Notes under the pieces: generated by a model
What the model was told of the DNA's origin: nothing
Databases searched by the model: none
The model's input: only the letters and a program-made list of their open reading frames with translations
Shown here: positions 1 to 12,770 of the stretch, piece by piece
Position numbering within the stretch: the first letter of the stretch is position 1
Layout of the letters: each line of letters opens with the position of its first letter
Assembly: GCA_022432975.1 (NCBI GenBank)
Contig: CM039514.1
Location: 4,819,519 to 4,883,518 of the forward strand
Direction of reading: 5' to 3'
From: Begonia masoniana
Lineage: Eukaryota; Streptophyta; Magnoliopsida; Cucurbitales; Begoniaceae
Length of the DNA: 64,000 bases
Program-made: the position numbers and the translations under genes

Positions 1-140
1 TATGCGCATACTAGAGATAGTTACGGTATTGATGTGATCGTTGTGATTTTTTAATTTATTTGTATTTGATTAATGTAGGATTTGAGACTAGGAAGTGATA
101 ACTCATTAATCAGATAAACTATGCAATGCTCGAGAGAGAT
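1..140. mobile_element. LTR fragment (element E), unit A, left part
   Basis: This is the tail of an LTR that continues after the nested element G1 at 13224-13566. It is nearly identical to 40813-40952 in unit B, where the LTR start is visible at 39841. It ends in GAGAT at 136-140, the target-site duplication of G1. Its upstream part lies outside the window. Confidence 0.7.
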
Positions 141-2285
141 TGTAACGCCCCGAGTTTTCTGAGCCCGGTTCGTTACTCATAAACCCGAACATAACTAAGA
201 AATTTTGGACCAATTATAAAACTTCTCTCGAAGGTCAAAATTTGACATTTACTAAAACCACAAAACATTAAAAACTTGCAGTGTAAAAATCATTTGAGCA
301 AAACAGAGTTAAACAAAGTTATAAAACAATATTTGAATAACAGTTAAAATAATAAGAAATAATCGGCCAAAAGAAATGAAGGCATAAAGCGTGAATACTT
401 AAAAGTCTTAAAAGTCAAACACGTCTTCCGCTGAACAGTGTCAGCGGTAGAAGCAGAGACACAATAGTCTCCGCGATAGAAGTAGAAACAAACTACATGC
501 TCTGCTGAACAGTGCCAGCGGTAGAAGTAGGGACAAAAGACTCAGCCGAACGACATGTCAACTTTCATGCATCATCCGCTCACATCTGCCGACGACACGT
601 CGGCTACTCGCATCTACCGATCACAACAACTCATAGCATCTACCGATAGACCACATCTACCAGTAAACAGTTACACTCTACATCCACCGATAGACAACAT
701 CTACCGGTGAACAGTAACTTAACTTCTACCGATAGATAACATCTTCAGATAGACAAAAACTCTCAACTTCTACCTATAGATAACATCTTCCGATAGACAA
801 AAACTCTCAACTTCTACCGATAGATAACATCTTCCGATAGACAAAAACTCTCAACTTCTACCGATAGATAACAGAACAACATCTCAATCCATTCATACCC
901 TAAACAAGAACACTCCGACTACTAAAAGAACTTGAAAATTTTACTGAAATCATTCAAAACAACATAAGTCCACAACTTTCTAAATCCAGAATAGCAATTA
1001 CAACTAAAACCGGATCATGTTTTCCTAATCAGAAAAGAAAATCCCAAAGGTATTAAAAACATCGAAACTTCTCCTGTCATTAAAAATCCTCAGCGCACGT
1101 CAGCAAAACACTTAATCAATGAGACTACACATACAAACAATAGTTAAACCGCCTCATCATGGCACCAAACCGTGGCATAGATGTGCTCCCTCAACTTCAC
1201 CTATTCCTCAGTAAACTCAAGGAATTCACCTGTTGAAACCTCAGCACCTACATCACAAAACTCATATATTAGCCTAATACTAAATAAGTGAAGTAATAAT
1301 GAAATGATATGTTGAAACATAAACCCTAGTCATGCGGTTTCTACTTTCACATCACAGTTGCATATACATTCGTTCTGATCTGATCCCCCTGTGAAATTGA
1401 GAGTTGGATCAATTTTTTCAAAGTCATACATCCTCATAATCGATTAAGGGGCAGATTAGTTCCCTTAATAACTGATCTGATCCCCTTGTGAAATTGGGAG
1501 TTAGATCAATTTTTCCAAAGTCATAAATCCTCTTCTCGATTAAGGGGCGGATTAGTTCCCTTAATAGTTGGTCTGTTACATTTTGTTCATGCCTTACCAT
1601 ACCTTTACATGTAAATTCATTTTCGTATTCTTTCAAAAACATGATGCATGACATGCTGAAAACATACAAACATGCATAAACCTACTGTTTTGTGATGTAG
1701 GCCCGAAGGCACAAGCATACTCCACTTACTTGGTCTTCTGGAAAATGTTTGGTGAAAGGCTACTTCGAGAGCTTACTCAAACCTAAAACCATAGACAGGG
1801 TGTTAATTAGATCTTTTCTAAACTTCATTTTAACTATTCAGAAATCTAAGGAAACTAGTTTGGAAGCTCAGTTCATTGTGCATTCCCGATTCATCACAAA
1901 ACTCGAACTACCTCACACTTACAGCATTCTCGAGACATTCATTCTACTGCAAACAAATCTTCTAATGTATATTCCACTTTCATTCTAAATCATCAGCAAG
2001 AAGGAAACTAGGAAAACTCACCTAGATAGAAGAAGAATCAGGTAGGAGAATCCCGAGAGGGAGTCTGCTGAGCAAGCCGAATACCAAATGAGGAAATGAA
2101 ACTGTGGCGGCTAAAACCCTTAGCTAATCTCTTTTATAACACATGCTGCGCAAATTATGCTTATGCCCTTAACTAACAAACTTTAACCTATTTAAACAAC
2201 CAATCAAAATCGCTTAATTCCATAAGAGTCACAGAATAAGAAATGTTATAATAAAATCGATGGTTGACAATTACCGGTTGCTACA
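141..2285 (-). repeat. 3' LTR of G1
   Basis: 2145-bp LTR from TGTAACG to GCTACA, the same length as the G2 5' LTR. About 728-870 holds three copies of the 44-bp unit that expands to about 11 in the other LTR of the same element. Two tandem modules at about 1375-1570 carry the TTAAGGG/CCCTTAA stem. A 15-bp inverted repeat lies at 1247-1261 and 1687-1701. The splice-donor-like site next to the second arm has lost its GT here, unlike in the other copies. Confidence 0.9.
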
Positions 2286-2303
2286 ATCCACCTTCCTTAA
2301 AAA
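2286..2303 (-). other. Polypurine tract of G1
   Basis: Read on the minus strand this is an A/G-rich run, with AAGGAAGG as its core, ending directly at the 3' LTR. That is the expected place for plus-strand priming. Confidence 0.7.
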
Positions 2304-2321
2304 GAATTTTGTCCTCAAAAT

Positions 2322-3745
2322 TCAGTGCTTAAACAGTTCAGGATAGCGGCTCATCATGTCCTGCTGGCGTTCAAAAGTTGCTTCCTCAACATTCTGGTTA
2401 TGCCATAAGACTTTCACTAGCTGAACCTCTTTGTTACGTAACACTTTGGTTGCATAGTCCAGAATTTCCACTGGTTTCTCTTCATAGGTAAGAGTAGGAT
2501 GAACTTCAATATTCTGCTGTTCCACAACTTGAGATGGATCCCGCATACAGTTCTTTAGCATAGAAACATGGAACACATTGTGAATTCCATCCATGGAGGT
2601 TGGTAACTGTAATTGGTAAGCTGATCTCCCAATCCTCTTCAAGATTGAGAATGGTCTAATATATCTGGGTTTCAACTTACCTCTCTTCCCAAATCTCACA
2701 ACTCCTTTGAATGGTGATACCTTAAGGAAAACTTCATCATCTATCTCAAACTCCAATTCTCTACGCCTACAATCAGCATAACTTTTCTGTCGGCTCTGAG
2801 ATGCCAAAGTCCTCTGTCAGATGATGGCAATCTTTTCCATTGTTTGCTGCACAATATCAGGACCACGCAAACGTGTTTCACCAATTTCATCCCAATACAA
2901 AGGAGACCTACACTTTCGCCCATATAGCGCCTTATACGGTGCCATACCTATAGTTGCTTGAAAGCTGTTATTATAAGAAAATTCCACCAAGGGTAAATAC
3001 TTACTCCAAGAACCCTGGAAATCTAATATGCACGCACGAAGCATATCTTCTAATGCCTGAATAGTTCTTTTGGATTGTCCATCTGTTTGAGGGTGAAAGG
3101 CTGTGCTAAAGTTAAGCTGTGTGCCCATAGCCTTATGTAAGCTCTTCCAAAACTGAGATGTAAATCTAGAATCTCGTCTGAAACTATAGTAATTGGAACT
3201 CCATGCAAACGTACAATTTCCTGCACATACATTTCAGCGAGCTGATTCATCGAGTATGTCACCTTTAATTGCAGGAAATGGGCTGATTTGGTTAGGCGAT
3301 CCACTATCACCCAAATTGCATCATGTCCCCTTACTGTTCTAGACAGTCCTACAACAAAATCCATCGTTATTTGTTCCCATTTCCATTCAGGAACTGGTAA
3401 GGGTTGCAATGGTCCTGCAGGCCTCTGATGTTCAGCTTTGACCTGTTGGCAAACTAGACACGATTCTACGTATTCTGCCACACTTCTCTTCATATTTGGC
3501 CACCAGTAGTGTTGTTTTAGGCCTCTGTACATTTTTGTACATCCAGGGTGAACAGAGACTCTAGAAGAATGTGCTTCTGAAAGGATTTCTCTTCGAAGTT
3601 CATCATCAGCCGGAACAAACCATCTATTCAGCTTAAGGATTCCATCTTTAGAATAATTGAAATCCGACTTATCTGTAGAATCCATGCATGACTTATACTT
3701 ATTGCATTCAGTATCATCCACTTGTGCTTCTTTTATTCTCTCCAA
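2322..3745 (-). pseudogene. G1 integrase and chromodomain-like tail, broken
   Basis: Three frame pieces encode the 3' part of a gypsy polyprotein. 3050-3745 holds the integrase zinc region (H-x-H spacing ending CLVCQQ) and the core with [10 protein letters not shown] and [11 protein letters not shown]. The frame shifts just before the second catalytic Asp, where the expected SDRDSRFTS reads SDEILDLH. 2817-3128 continues with FHPQTDGQS and [13 protein letters not shown]. 2322-2807 holds the C-terminal part, with FHVSMLK and the chromodomain-like KVLRNKEVQLVKVLW, ending YPELFKH. A stop separates the last two pieces. No functional integrase can be made. Confidence 0.9.
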
Positions 3746-3760
3746 AATAGTAGGCCTTAA

Positions 3761-5334
3761 CTATATGGCAGAAAGCATGGCTGACACACTAGACACAGCT
3801 TCCAGGTTAAATCTTTGGAATTCTGTCTCTAAGGCTATCGGTATGTCCAAAGTCAATGCAGAGACTGATGTTGTCACTCTACTCAGAGCATCAGCCACTA
3901 CATTCGCCTTGCCGGGGTGGTATTTAATCTCAAAATCATAGTTCTTGACCAACTCCAACCACCGACGTTGTCTCATGTTTAGCTCTTTCTGTGTGAAAAT
4001 ATACTTCAGGCTCTTATGATCGTAAAATATCTCACAAGATTGCCCATACAAGTAGTGCCTCCAAATCTTCAACGCATAAACTACTACAGCCAATTCTAAG
4101 TCGTGCGTAGCATAATTATTCTCATGTGTTTTAAGCTGTCTAGAGGCATAAGCTATTACCTTTCCATCTTGCATCAACACACAACCGAGTCCAACCTTGG
4201 AAGCATCACAATAAATGCTAAACTTACAATTTTCAACACGAAGTGTTAATATTGGAGCATTGGTCAACTTCTGTTTCAAGGTCTGAAAACTGGATTCACA
4301 TTCTTCTATCCATGCATACTTAATGTTTTTCCTTGTTAACCGAGTGAAGGGTGTTGCAATCTTCGAAAATCTTTCAATAAATTTCCTGTAATATCCTGCC
4401 AATCCAAGGAAACTTCGAATATCTGTAGCATTCTTCAGTTGAGGCAACTCCTTAACTGCATGAACTTTGGCTGGATCGACAGATATACCATCACCCGAGA
4501 TAACATGTCCTAAAAAGTGAACTTGGTCTAACCAAAACTCACACTTAGAAAACTTGGCATATAGTTGGTGCTGCTTTAGTATCCCTAGTACCAAGCTCAA
4601 ATGCCTCGCATGATCATCCTTAGTACGTGAATAGATTAAGATATCATCAATAAATACTATGACAAATTTATCTAAATACTCGTGAAACACTCTATTCATA
4701 AAATCCATAAAGGCTGCTGGTGCATTTGTCAACCCAAAAGACATAACTAAAACTCATAATGTCCATACCTTGTGCGAAAGGCAGTCTTTGGGATATCTTC
4801 AGATTTGACTTTCAATTGATAATAGCCGGACCTAAGGTCAATCTTAGAGAAAACTCGTGCACCATTAAGCTAGTTGAATAAATCATCAATTCTAGGTAGT
4901 GGATACTTGTTTTTGACAGTTAACTTGTTCAATTCCCTATAATCAATGCACATACGCATTGATCCATCCTCCTTCTTGACAAAAAGAACTGATGGGCGTA
5001 CGAACCCTTTCTCTAATAGTTCCTCTAACTGTTTCTTTAATTCCTTAAGCTCTGTAGGTGCTAATCTATAGGGATTCTTAGATACAAGCTCAGCGCCTAG
5101 GTAAACATCCATAACAAATTTAATTTCCCTATCTGGTGGCAAGCCAGGAAGGTCATCTAGGAATGCTTCTGAAAAATCTTGGACAACTAAGACGTTCTGA
5201 GGACTTGCTTTTCCTACAAGTTGTGTGTCTAAAACACTGGCCAAAAAGCACAAATACTCTCTGTATGGAGAGGATCTACAATCGATAGAAGTCATAACAG
5301 TACTCTTCTTCAAAGCTTGAAAGATATGTTTCAA
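3761..5334 (-). pseudogene. G1 reverse transcriptase and RNase H, broken
   Basis: 5334-4870 encodes the start of RT, including [10 protein letters not shown] and [19 protein letters not shown]. It has a small in-frame deletion after the FVRPS segment, compared with G2 and G3. It ends in TAG where a Gln codon is expected. A frameshift follows. 4744-3761 resumes with [12 protein letters not shown] and the intact catalytic FIDD, then RNase H with [13 protein letters not shown] and [16 protein letters not shown] stop at 3761 closes this piece just before the integrase linker. Confidence 0.92.
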
Positions 5335-5417
5335 ACCACCAGGGGGTTGAAAACTAACTACTCCAGTCCTACAATCGATTGTAGCATAATGCTTGAAAAA
5401 CCAATCAATTCCTAGGA

Positions 5418-6770
5418 TTACAGCAAATCCATTATATCCATAATAATGAGATCAGCAGGCAATTGCATGTTTCCTACTAATACAACACTATCAAGCATCA
5501 CTTGGTTAGAGTGCATGCGCTCACCAGAGGGTAACGCTACGTTAAACACATGCTCAGTAGGGTTAAACTGCATATCTAACTTATCAACAAATGCAGATGC
5601 TATAAAAGAATGTGTTGCACCCAAATCTATTAAAGTAAAAGCAGGTACAGAGTTGTTCAATATGGTACCTGACACTACAGCGGGCTGGTCCTCTTCACCT
5701 GACTCCATCATGGAGAATATTCTCAGCTTTATCTTAGCAGGGCCACTCTTTAAAGCTGGGTAGTCTCTGTTAATATGGCCAACTTTGTTACAATTGTAGC
5801 ATCTGGTGACTCTAGGCTTCGGGCAATCTTTGATCGTGTGTCCAACATCCTCACAGTTGAAACACTTCTCAGAATTCAATCTACACTCGCCCGGGTGGTT
5901 CCTCAAACATTTAGGACACTAGGGAAATTTGCTGGTATCTTGCACCCTTTTTCCTGTTCCTGGGTTACCCTGGCCTTCACTAGGCCTCTTCATCCCTCTC
6001 TGTTGGGGTGGCTGAACGAACTTTCGTGGGGCTTCCTTTGATCCAACACACTTTATTTCTGCTTCTTCCACTTCCAATGTCGTGGACACAACTTCACCGT
6101 AAGACAAGCCTTTAATACCAGTAAATTTGACTCCTCTGTAAATTTCTGGCTTCAGTCCCTGCATGAATTGAAACACTTTATCCTCATTCCTGCGTACAAG
6201 ATGTCCAACAAACCTCGACAGGGACTCGAATTGTCTGTTGTACTCAACCACAGACCTCGTTTGTTTCAACTGCAAGAATTCTACTTTCTTCAAAGTTTGG
6301 ATGGTGCTACTGAAATACTTCTCATAGAAAATTTCCTTGAACTGTGACCAAGACATAGCCCGAACATCAGCGGTGGTCTCTATTGTTTCCCACCAAAGTT
6401 GAGCATCCCCAGCCAAATGGAACGTTGCCAACGTGACCTTGTCTCCTTCTCCAATGTTGGCACATCTAAACATATTTTCAATCTTCCTAAGCCATCCTTC
6501 AACAATAACCGGATCGGATGACTGTCCATCAAACGTGGGCGGTCGTAGTCTCCGAAATCTGTCTCCTGACTTCTCATTACTGGAACTCGAGTTGGCACTT
6601 CCTTGTGCTTCTCAGTTTAACAGCACTTCTAACTGATCGGACTGCTGGCGTACCAAATCTGTCTGCTAACGCACCAATTCTGTCAGCTGCCTAATCACAC
6701 TAGGTTCCTCCTCATTTCTCAAATTTGGCATCTCTCTCGGTACTCTTGGCCTTCCTGGTCCTCTAGCAAT
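5418..6770 (-). pseudogene. G1 Gag, zinc knuckles and protease, broken
   Basis: Gag homology begins near 6770, where the ATG that G2 has at 47980 is changed to ATT. The Gag core ([16 protein letters not shown]) reads to a TAG at 5919-5921 that replaces a Gln codon. The next piece, 5906-5418, has a good CCHC knuckle (CFNCEDVGHTIKDC) and a second one whose last Cys is Tyr. The protease motif is LIDLGATHSF, not the usual [10 protein letters not shown], so the catalytic DSG is DLG. G2 has the same change. A frameshift ends this piece before RT. Confidence 0.92.
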
Positions 6771-6910
6771 TATACTAAATTCATGTACAAAGTTAACTAT
6801 TCTCATAAATATCTGATAACTAAGGTTAACATAAACACTTACAGTTGTTGGAGTACTTCCATGCGACGATTGACACTGATGAGTAATCTTTTGAACGGTT
6901 TAACTAAATG

Positions 6911-6925
6911 TCTCTGATACCATAC
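6911..6925 (-). other. Primer-binding site of G1
   Basis: The reverse complement contains TGGTATCAGAG, complementary to the 3' end of plant initiator-methionine tRNA. It lies directly inside the 5' LTR, and this fixes the element's orientation. Confidence 0.85.
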
Positions 6926-7208
6926 TGTAACGCCCTGAGTTTTCTGAGCCCGATTCGTTACTCATAAACCCGAACATAACTAAGAAATTTTGGACCAATT
7001 ATAAAACTTCTCTCGAATGTCAAACTTCGACATGTACTAAAACCTCAAAACATTAAAAACTTGCAGCGGAAAAATCATTTGAGCAAAACAGAGTTAAACA
7101 AAGCTATAAAACAATGTTTGAATAACAGTTAAAATAATAAGAAATAATCGGCCAAAAGAAATGAAGGCATAAAGCGTGAATACTCAAAAGTCTTAAAAGT
7201 CAAACACG

Positions 7209-7713
7209 TCTTCCGATAGATAACATCTTCCGATAGACAAAAACTCTCAACTTCTACTGATAGATAACATCTTCCGATAGACAAAAACTCTCAACTTCTA
7301 CTGATAGATAACATCTTCCGATAGACAAAAACTCTCAACTTCTACTGATAGATAACATCTTCCGATAGACAAAAACTCTCAACTTCTACTGATAGATAAC
7401 ATCTTCCGATAGACAAAAACTCTCAACTTCTACTGATAGATAACATCTTCCGATAGACAAAAACTCTCAACTTCTACTGATAGATAACATCTTCCGATAG
7501 ACAAAAACTCTCAACTTCTACTGATAGATAACATCTTCCGATAGACAAAAACTCTCAACTTCTACTGATAGATAACATCTTCCGATAGACAAAAACTCTC
7601 AACTTCTACTGATAGATAACATCTTCCGATAGACAAAAACTCTCAACTTCTACTGATAGATAACATCTTCCGATAGACAAAAACTCTCAACTTCTACTGA
7701 TAGATAACATCTT
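7209..7713. repeat. 44-bp minisatellite inside G1 5' LTR
   Basis: About eleven head-to-tail copies of a 44-bp unit containing CTTCCGATAGAC and CTTCTACTGATAGATAAC. The copies are almost identical. The other LTR of the same element has three copies with CTACCGATAG in place of CTACTGATAG, so the array grew after insertion. The right edge joins abruptly to a second copy of the LTR segment that also lies left of the array. Confidence 0.93.
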
Positions 7714-9139
7714 CAATTAACTTGCAGCGGAAAAATCATTTGAGCAAAACAGAGTTAAACAAAGCTATAAAACAATGTTTGAATAACAGTTAAAATAATA
7801 AGAAATAATCGGCCAAAAGAAATGAAGGCATAAAGCGTGAATACTCAAAAGTCTTAAAAGTCAAACACGTCTTCCGCTGAACAGTGTCAGCGGTAGAAGC
7901 AGAGAATAAATAGTCTCCGTGGTAGAAGTAGAAACAAACTACATCCTCCGCTAAACAGTGCCAGCGGTAGAAGTAGGGACAAAAGACTCAGCCGAACGAC
8001 ATGTCGACTTTCACGCATCATCCGCTCACATCTGCCAACGACACGTCGGCTACTCGCATCTACCGATCACAACAACTCTACATTCCGATAGACAAAAACT
8101 CTCAACTTCTACTGATAGATAACATCTTCCGATAGACAAAAACTCTCAACTTCTACCGATAGATAACAAAACAACATCTCAACCATTTATACCCTAAACA
8201 AGAACACTCCGACTACTAAAAGAACTTGAAAATTTTACTGAAATCATTCAAAACAACATAAGTCCACAACTTTCTAAATCCAGAATAGCAATTACAACTA
8301 AAATCGAAATCATGTTTTCCTAATCAGAAAAGAAAATCCCAAAGGTATTAAAAACATCGAAACTTCTCCTGTCATTAAAAATCCTCAGCGCACATCAGTA
8401 AAACATTTAATCAGTGAGACTACACATATAGACAATAGTTAAACCGCCTCATCATGGCACCAAACCGCGGCATAGATGTGTTCCCTCAACTTCACTTATT
8501 CCTTAGTAAACTCAGGAAATTCACCTGTTGAAACCTCAGCACCTACATCACAAAACTCATCTATTAGCCTAATGCTAAATAAGTGAAGCAATAATGAAAT
8601 GATATGTTGAAACATAAACTCTAGTCATGCGGTTTCTACTTTCACATCACAGTTGCACATACATTCGTTTTGATCTGATCCCCCTGTGAAATTGGGAGTT
8701 GGATCAATTTTTTCAAAGTCATACATCCTCATAATCGATTAAGGGGCAGATTAGTTTCCTTAATAACTGATCTGATCCCCTTGTGAAATTGGGAGTTGAA
8801 TCAATTTTTCCAAAGTCATAAATCCTCTTCTCGATTAAGGGGCGGATTAGTTCCCTTAATAGTTAGTCTGTTACACTCTGTTCATGTCTTACCATACCTT
8901 TACATGTAAATTCATTTTTGTATTCTTTCAAAAACATGATGCATGACATGCTGAAAACATACAAATATGCATAAACCTACTGTTTTGTGATGTAGGCCCG
9001 AAGGCACAAGCATACTCCACTCACCTGGTCTTCTGGAAAATGTTTGGTGAAAGGCTACTTCGAGAGCTTACTCAAACCTAAAACCATAAACAGGGTGTTA
9101 ATTAGATCTTTTCTAAACTTCATTTTAGCTATTCAGAAA

Positions 9140-12100
9140 TGTAATGCCCCGAATTATATAAACCCGGTTCGTTACTCATAGCTCGAACATAACTAAGAAA
9201 CTTTGGGCTAAATTTAAAACTTCGCTCGAAAGTCAAAATTTGACTTTTTCTAAAACCTCAAAACATTTAAAGACTTGCAGCGGAAATCATTTGAACAATA
9301 ATAGAGTTAAATAAAATTACAAAACATTGTTTGGCATATTAAGAAACAATCGGCAGATAGGAAATAAAGGTTTAAACCGTGGAATACTTGAGAAATTGCA
9401 GAAGTCAAACGTATCTGCCGATGAATAACTTGAGAAATTGCAGAAGTCAAACGTATCTGCCGATGAATAAAGTCGGAAGAAGCAGAAATAGAAAACAGAA
9501 GGCTTCTACCGATGACGTCAACCACTAGTGGTGGAAACAAAAGGCATCCCTCGGTGGACTGCATCTACCGATGACGTCAGCCGGATAAACCAATTATCTA
9601 ACTTCCACCGATCGCAAAACGACAAGTTTTGCGACTCGCATCTACCGATGGTAAAAACGACAAAATCTCTCATTCACTTTTTCCGACAAAATAAACTACA
9701 TATGCCGAACACTAAATGACAAGCATAATACCCTTTCCTACCGATACCGCAAAATCTACATCTTCCGATAGAATTAAACCTACATCAACCGATTGAATAA
9801 CTTCACTTACCGATAGAGAACAAAACATCAACTCAACATCTGCCGATAGACTTCATCTATCGATAGAGAACAAAACATCAACTCAACATCTGCCGATAGA
9901 CTTCATCTATCGATAGAGAACAAAACATCAACTCAACATCTGCCGATAGACTTCATCTACCGATAGAGAACAAAACATCAACTCAACATCTGCCGATAGA
10001 CTTCATCTACCGATAGAGAACAAAACATCAACTCAACATCTGCCGATAGACTTCATCTACCGATAGAGAACAAAACATCAACTCAACATCTGCCGATAGA
10101 CTTCATCTATCGATAGAGAACAAAACATCAACTCAACATCTGCCGATAGACTTCATCTATCGATAGAGAACAAAACATCAACTCAACATCTGCCGATAGA
10201 CTTCATCTACCGATAGAGAACAAAACATCAACTCAACATCTGCCGATAGACTTCATCTATCGATAGAGAACAAAACATCAACTCAACATCTGCCGATAGA
10301 CTTCATCTATCGATAGAGAACAAAACATCAACTCAACATCTGCCGATAGACTTCATCTACCGATAGAGAACAAAACATCAACTCAACATCTGCCGATAGA
10401 CTTCATCTACCGATAGACTTCATCTATCGATAGAGAACAAAACATCAACTCAACATCTGCCGATAGACTTCATCTACCGATAGAGAACAAAACATCAACT
10501 CAACATCTGCCGATAGACTTCATCTATCGATAGAGAACAAAACATCAACTCAACATCTGCCGATAGACTTCATCTATCGATAGAGAACAAAACATCAACT
10601 CAACATCTGCCGATAGACTTCATCTATCGATAGAGAACAAAACATCAACTCAACATCTGCCGATAGACTTCATCTATCGATAGAGAACAAAACATCAACT
10701 CAACATCTGCCGATAGACTTCATCTACCGATAGAGAACAAAACATCAACTCAACATCTGCCGATAGACTTCATCTATCGATAGAGAACAAAACATCAACT
10801 CAACATCTGCCGATAGACTTCATCTACCGATAGACTTCATCTACCGATAGAGAACAAAACATCAACTCAACATCTGCCGATAGACTTCATCTACCGATAG
10901 ACTTCATCTACCGATAGAGAACAAAACATCAACTCAACATCTGCCGATAGACTTCATCTACCGATAGAGAACAAAACATCAACTCAACATCTGCCGATAG
11001 ACTTCATCTACCGATAGAGAACAAAACATCAACTCAACATCTGCCGATAGACTTCACTTACCGATAGAGAACAAAACATCAACTCAACATCTGCCGATAG
11101 ACTTCATCTACCGATAGAGAACAAAACATCAACTCAACATCTGCCGATAGACTTCATCTATCGATAGAGAACAAAACATCAACTCAACATCTGCCGATAG
11201 ACTTCATCTACCGATAGACTTCATCTACCGATAGAGAACAAAACATCAACTCAACATCTGCCGATAGACTTCATCTACCGATAGACTTCATCTACCGATA
11301 GACATCAAAAGCACTCAACATCTGCCGATAGACTTCATCTATCGATAGAGAACAAAACATCAACTCAACTACGGAAAGGAATTTGCTCACTTCCTTAAAA
11401 CCTTTCAGAAACAACTCAAATCATTTCATTACCCAAATCTAGTAAGAACCAACATTTAAAAACTCAACAGAATAACATTATTAGGTAATCCCAAAACGTA
11501 TTCAAAGTATTAAAACTACTAATGTCATGAAAACTCAAAGTACTTTTGAAAACATCAAAACAACTTCTACCATCAGAAAGTTTAACGTATTCAAATTGAG
11601 ATCGTTGTCCACAAAACCTTCACAATCACTGACACCAGTTAAACCGCCCCATCAGATGCCAGATCGATGCCTGATTGCACCCCTCCAACCTGCCTAGTTC
11701 TCAACCAACTCAGAGAATTCACCTGCAGTATCTTAAACACCTACATCACAAAACTCATCTATTAGCCTAATGCTAAGTAAGTAAAGCTGTAATGAAATGA
11801 AATGCTGAAACATAAGTTCCTAAACATGCAATTTTCTACTTTCTCATCTCAGTTGCATTCACATACATTCATAAGCTGATCTGATCCCTCGGTTTCCTTG
11901 GGAAGTGGATCAATTTTCCCAATGTTATACATCTTCTACTCGATTAAGGGGCGGATGAATTCCTTTAATAGCTGATCTGATCCCCTTGTTCCCTTGGGAG
12001 TAGGATCAATCCTCCCAATGTTATAAATCTCTTCATAAGTTAAGGGAGGATTAGTTCCCTTAATAGCTTGTCTGTCACATTCAGTTCATGCCTTACCATT

Positions 12101-12770
12101 CCTTACATGAAAATTCATTTTCGTAATCTTTCAAAAACATGATGCATGACATGCGAAATCATTCACAATGCATAACCCTACTGTTTTGTGATGTAGGCCC
12201 AAAGGCACATGCATACTTTACTTACCTGGCTCTCCTGGAAATCGCTCGGTTACAACTACTCTGGAAACCCTGTTCACCTAATGTCATAAGCAGAATACCG
12301 ATTAGATCATCACTAACCTTATTCTATATCATTCAGAAACTTAAGGAGCTAGTTTGGAAGCTCTGGTCATCGTACATTCTCGGCTCAACACTAAACCCGA
12401 ACTCGACTCATTCACAACATTATCAAAAATGCATACATTGCATTCTCTCTGCTATCTAGCCACTAAAATCTCAAGAAAACGAAGAGAAAACTTACCTAGT
12501 TTGAAGGAGAATCAGACGAGGAAAATCGCCTAGAGAGCTCGGCTGCTTGAGCTGAAAACCCGAAGAGGAAAGTATGAAATGGTGGCGGCTACAGTGCATT
12601 AAACCCAATCCCTTTTTCCTTAAATACGTTATCCACTTTTTTTTTAAATGTAATTTACTCCAATGCCCTTGTCTAGTCTAGTCATTCAATAACCCTACTT
12701 AAATTATTGACTAAATAAGTGTATACCAAAAATAAATAAAAGAGCTGGTTCGATAGAACCGGGTGTTACA
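9140..12770 (-). mobile_element. Solo LTR, Tekay-related subfamily, nested in G1
   Basis: Starts TGTAATGCCCC, ends GGTGTTACA, and is flanked by AGAAA at 9135-9139 and 12771-12775. The site is empty in the other G1 LTR and in both G2 LTRs. No internal region or PBS is present, so it is a solo LTR. It is 3631 bp because of the array at 9804-11368. It has the same family features as the G LTRs: 15-bp inverted repeat (about 11738 and 12182), splice-donor-like sites, and TTAAGGG/CCCTTAA modules. It is therefore a diverged relative. Confidence 0.92.
9804..11368. repeat. 50-bp minisatellite array
   Basis: About 30 near-identical copies of a 50-bp unit built from GATAGAGAACAAAACATC and ATCTGCCGATAGACTTC. 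Some units carry an extra 17-bp piece (CTTCATCTACCGATAGA). Many units contain the perfect palindrome TCTATCGATAGA; others have TCTACCGATAGA. There are no unique spacers between units. Confidence 0.95.

Noticed and set aside
1749..1988. 79-codon plus-strand frame repeated at 42516 and 49742
   Set aside because: It is antisense inside the G1/G2 LTRs. Its recurrence reflects copies of the LTR, not a gene.
7209..7713. Second apparent repeat-spacer array
   Set aside because: The whole 44-bp unit repeats, with no variable spacer. It is a minisatellite in the G1 LTR.
9804..11368. Regular repeats resembling a CRISPR array
   Set aside because: Units are head-to-tail with no unique spacers and lie inside an LTR of a plant retrotransposon, so this is a minisatellite.
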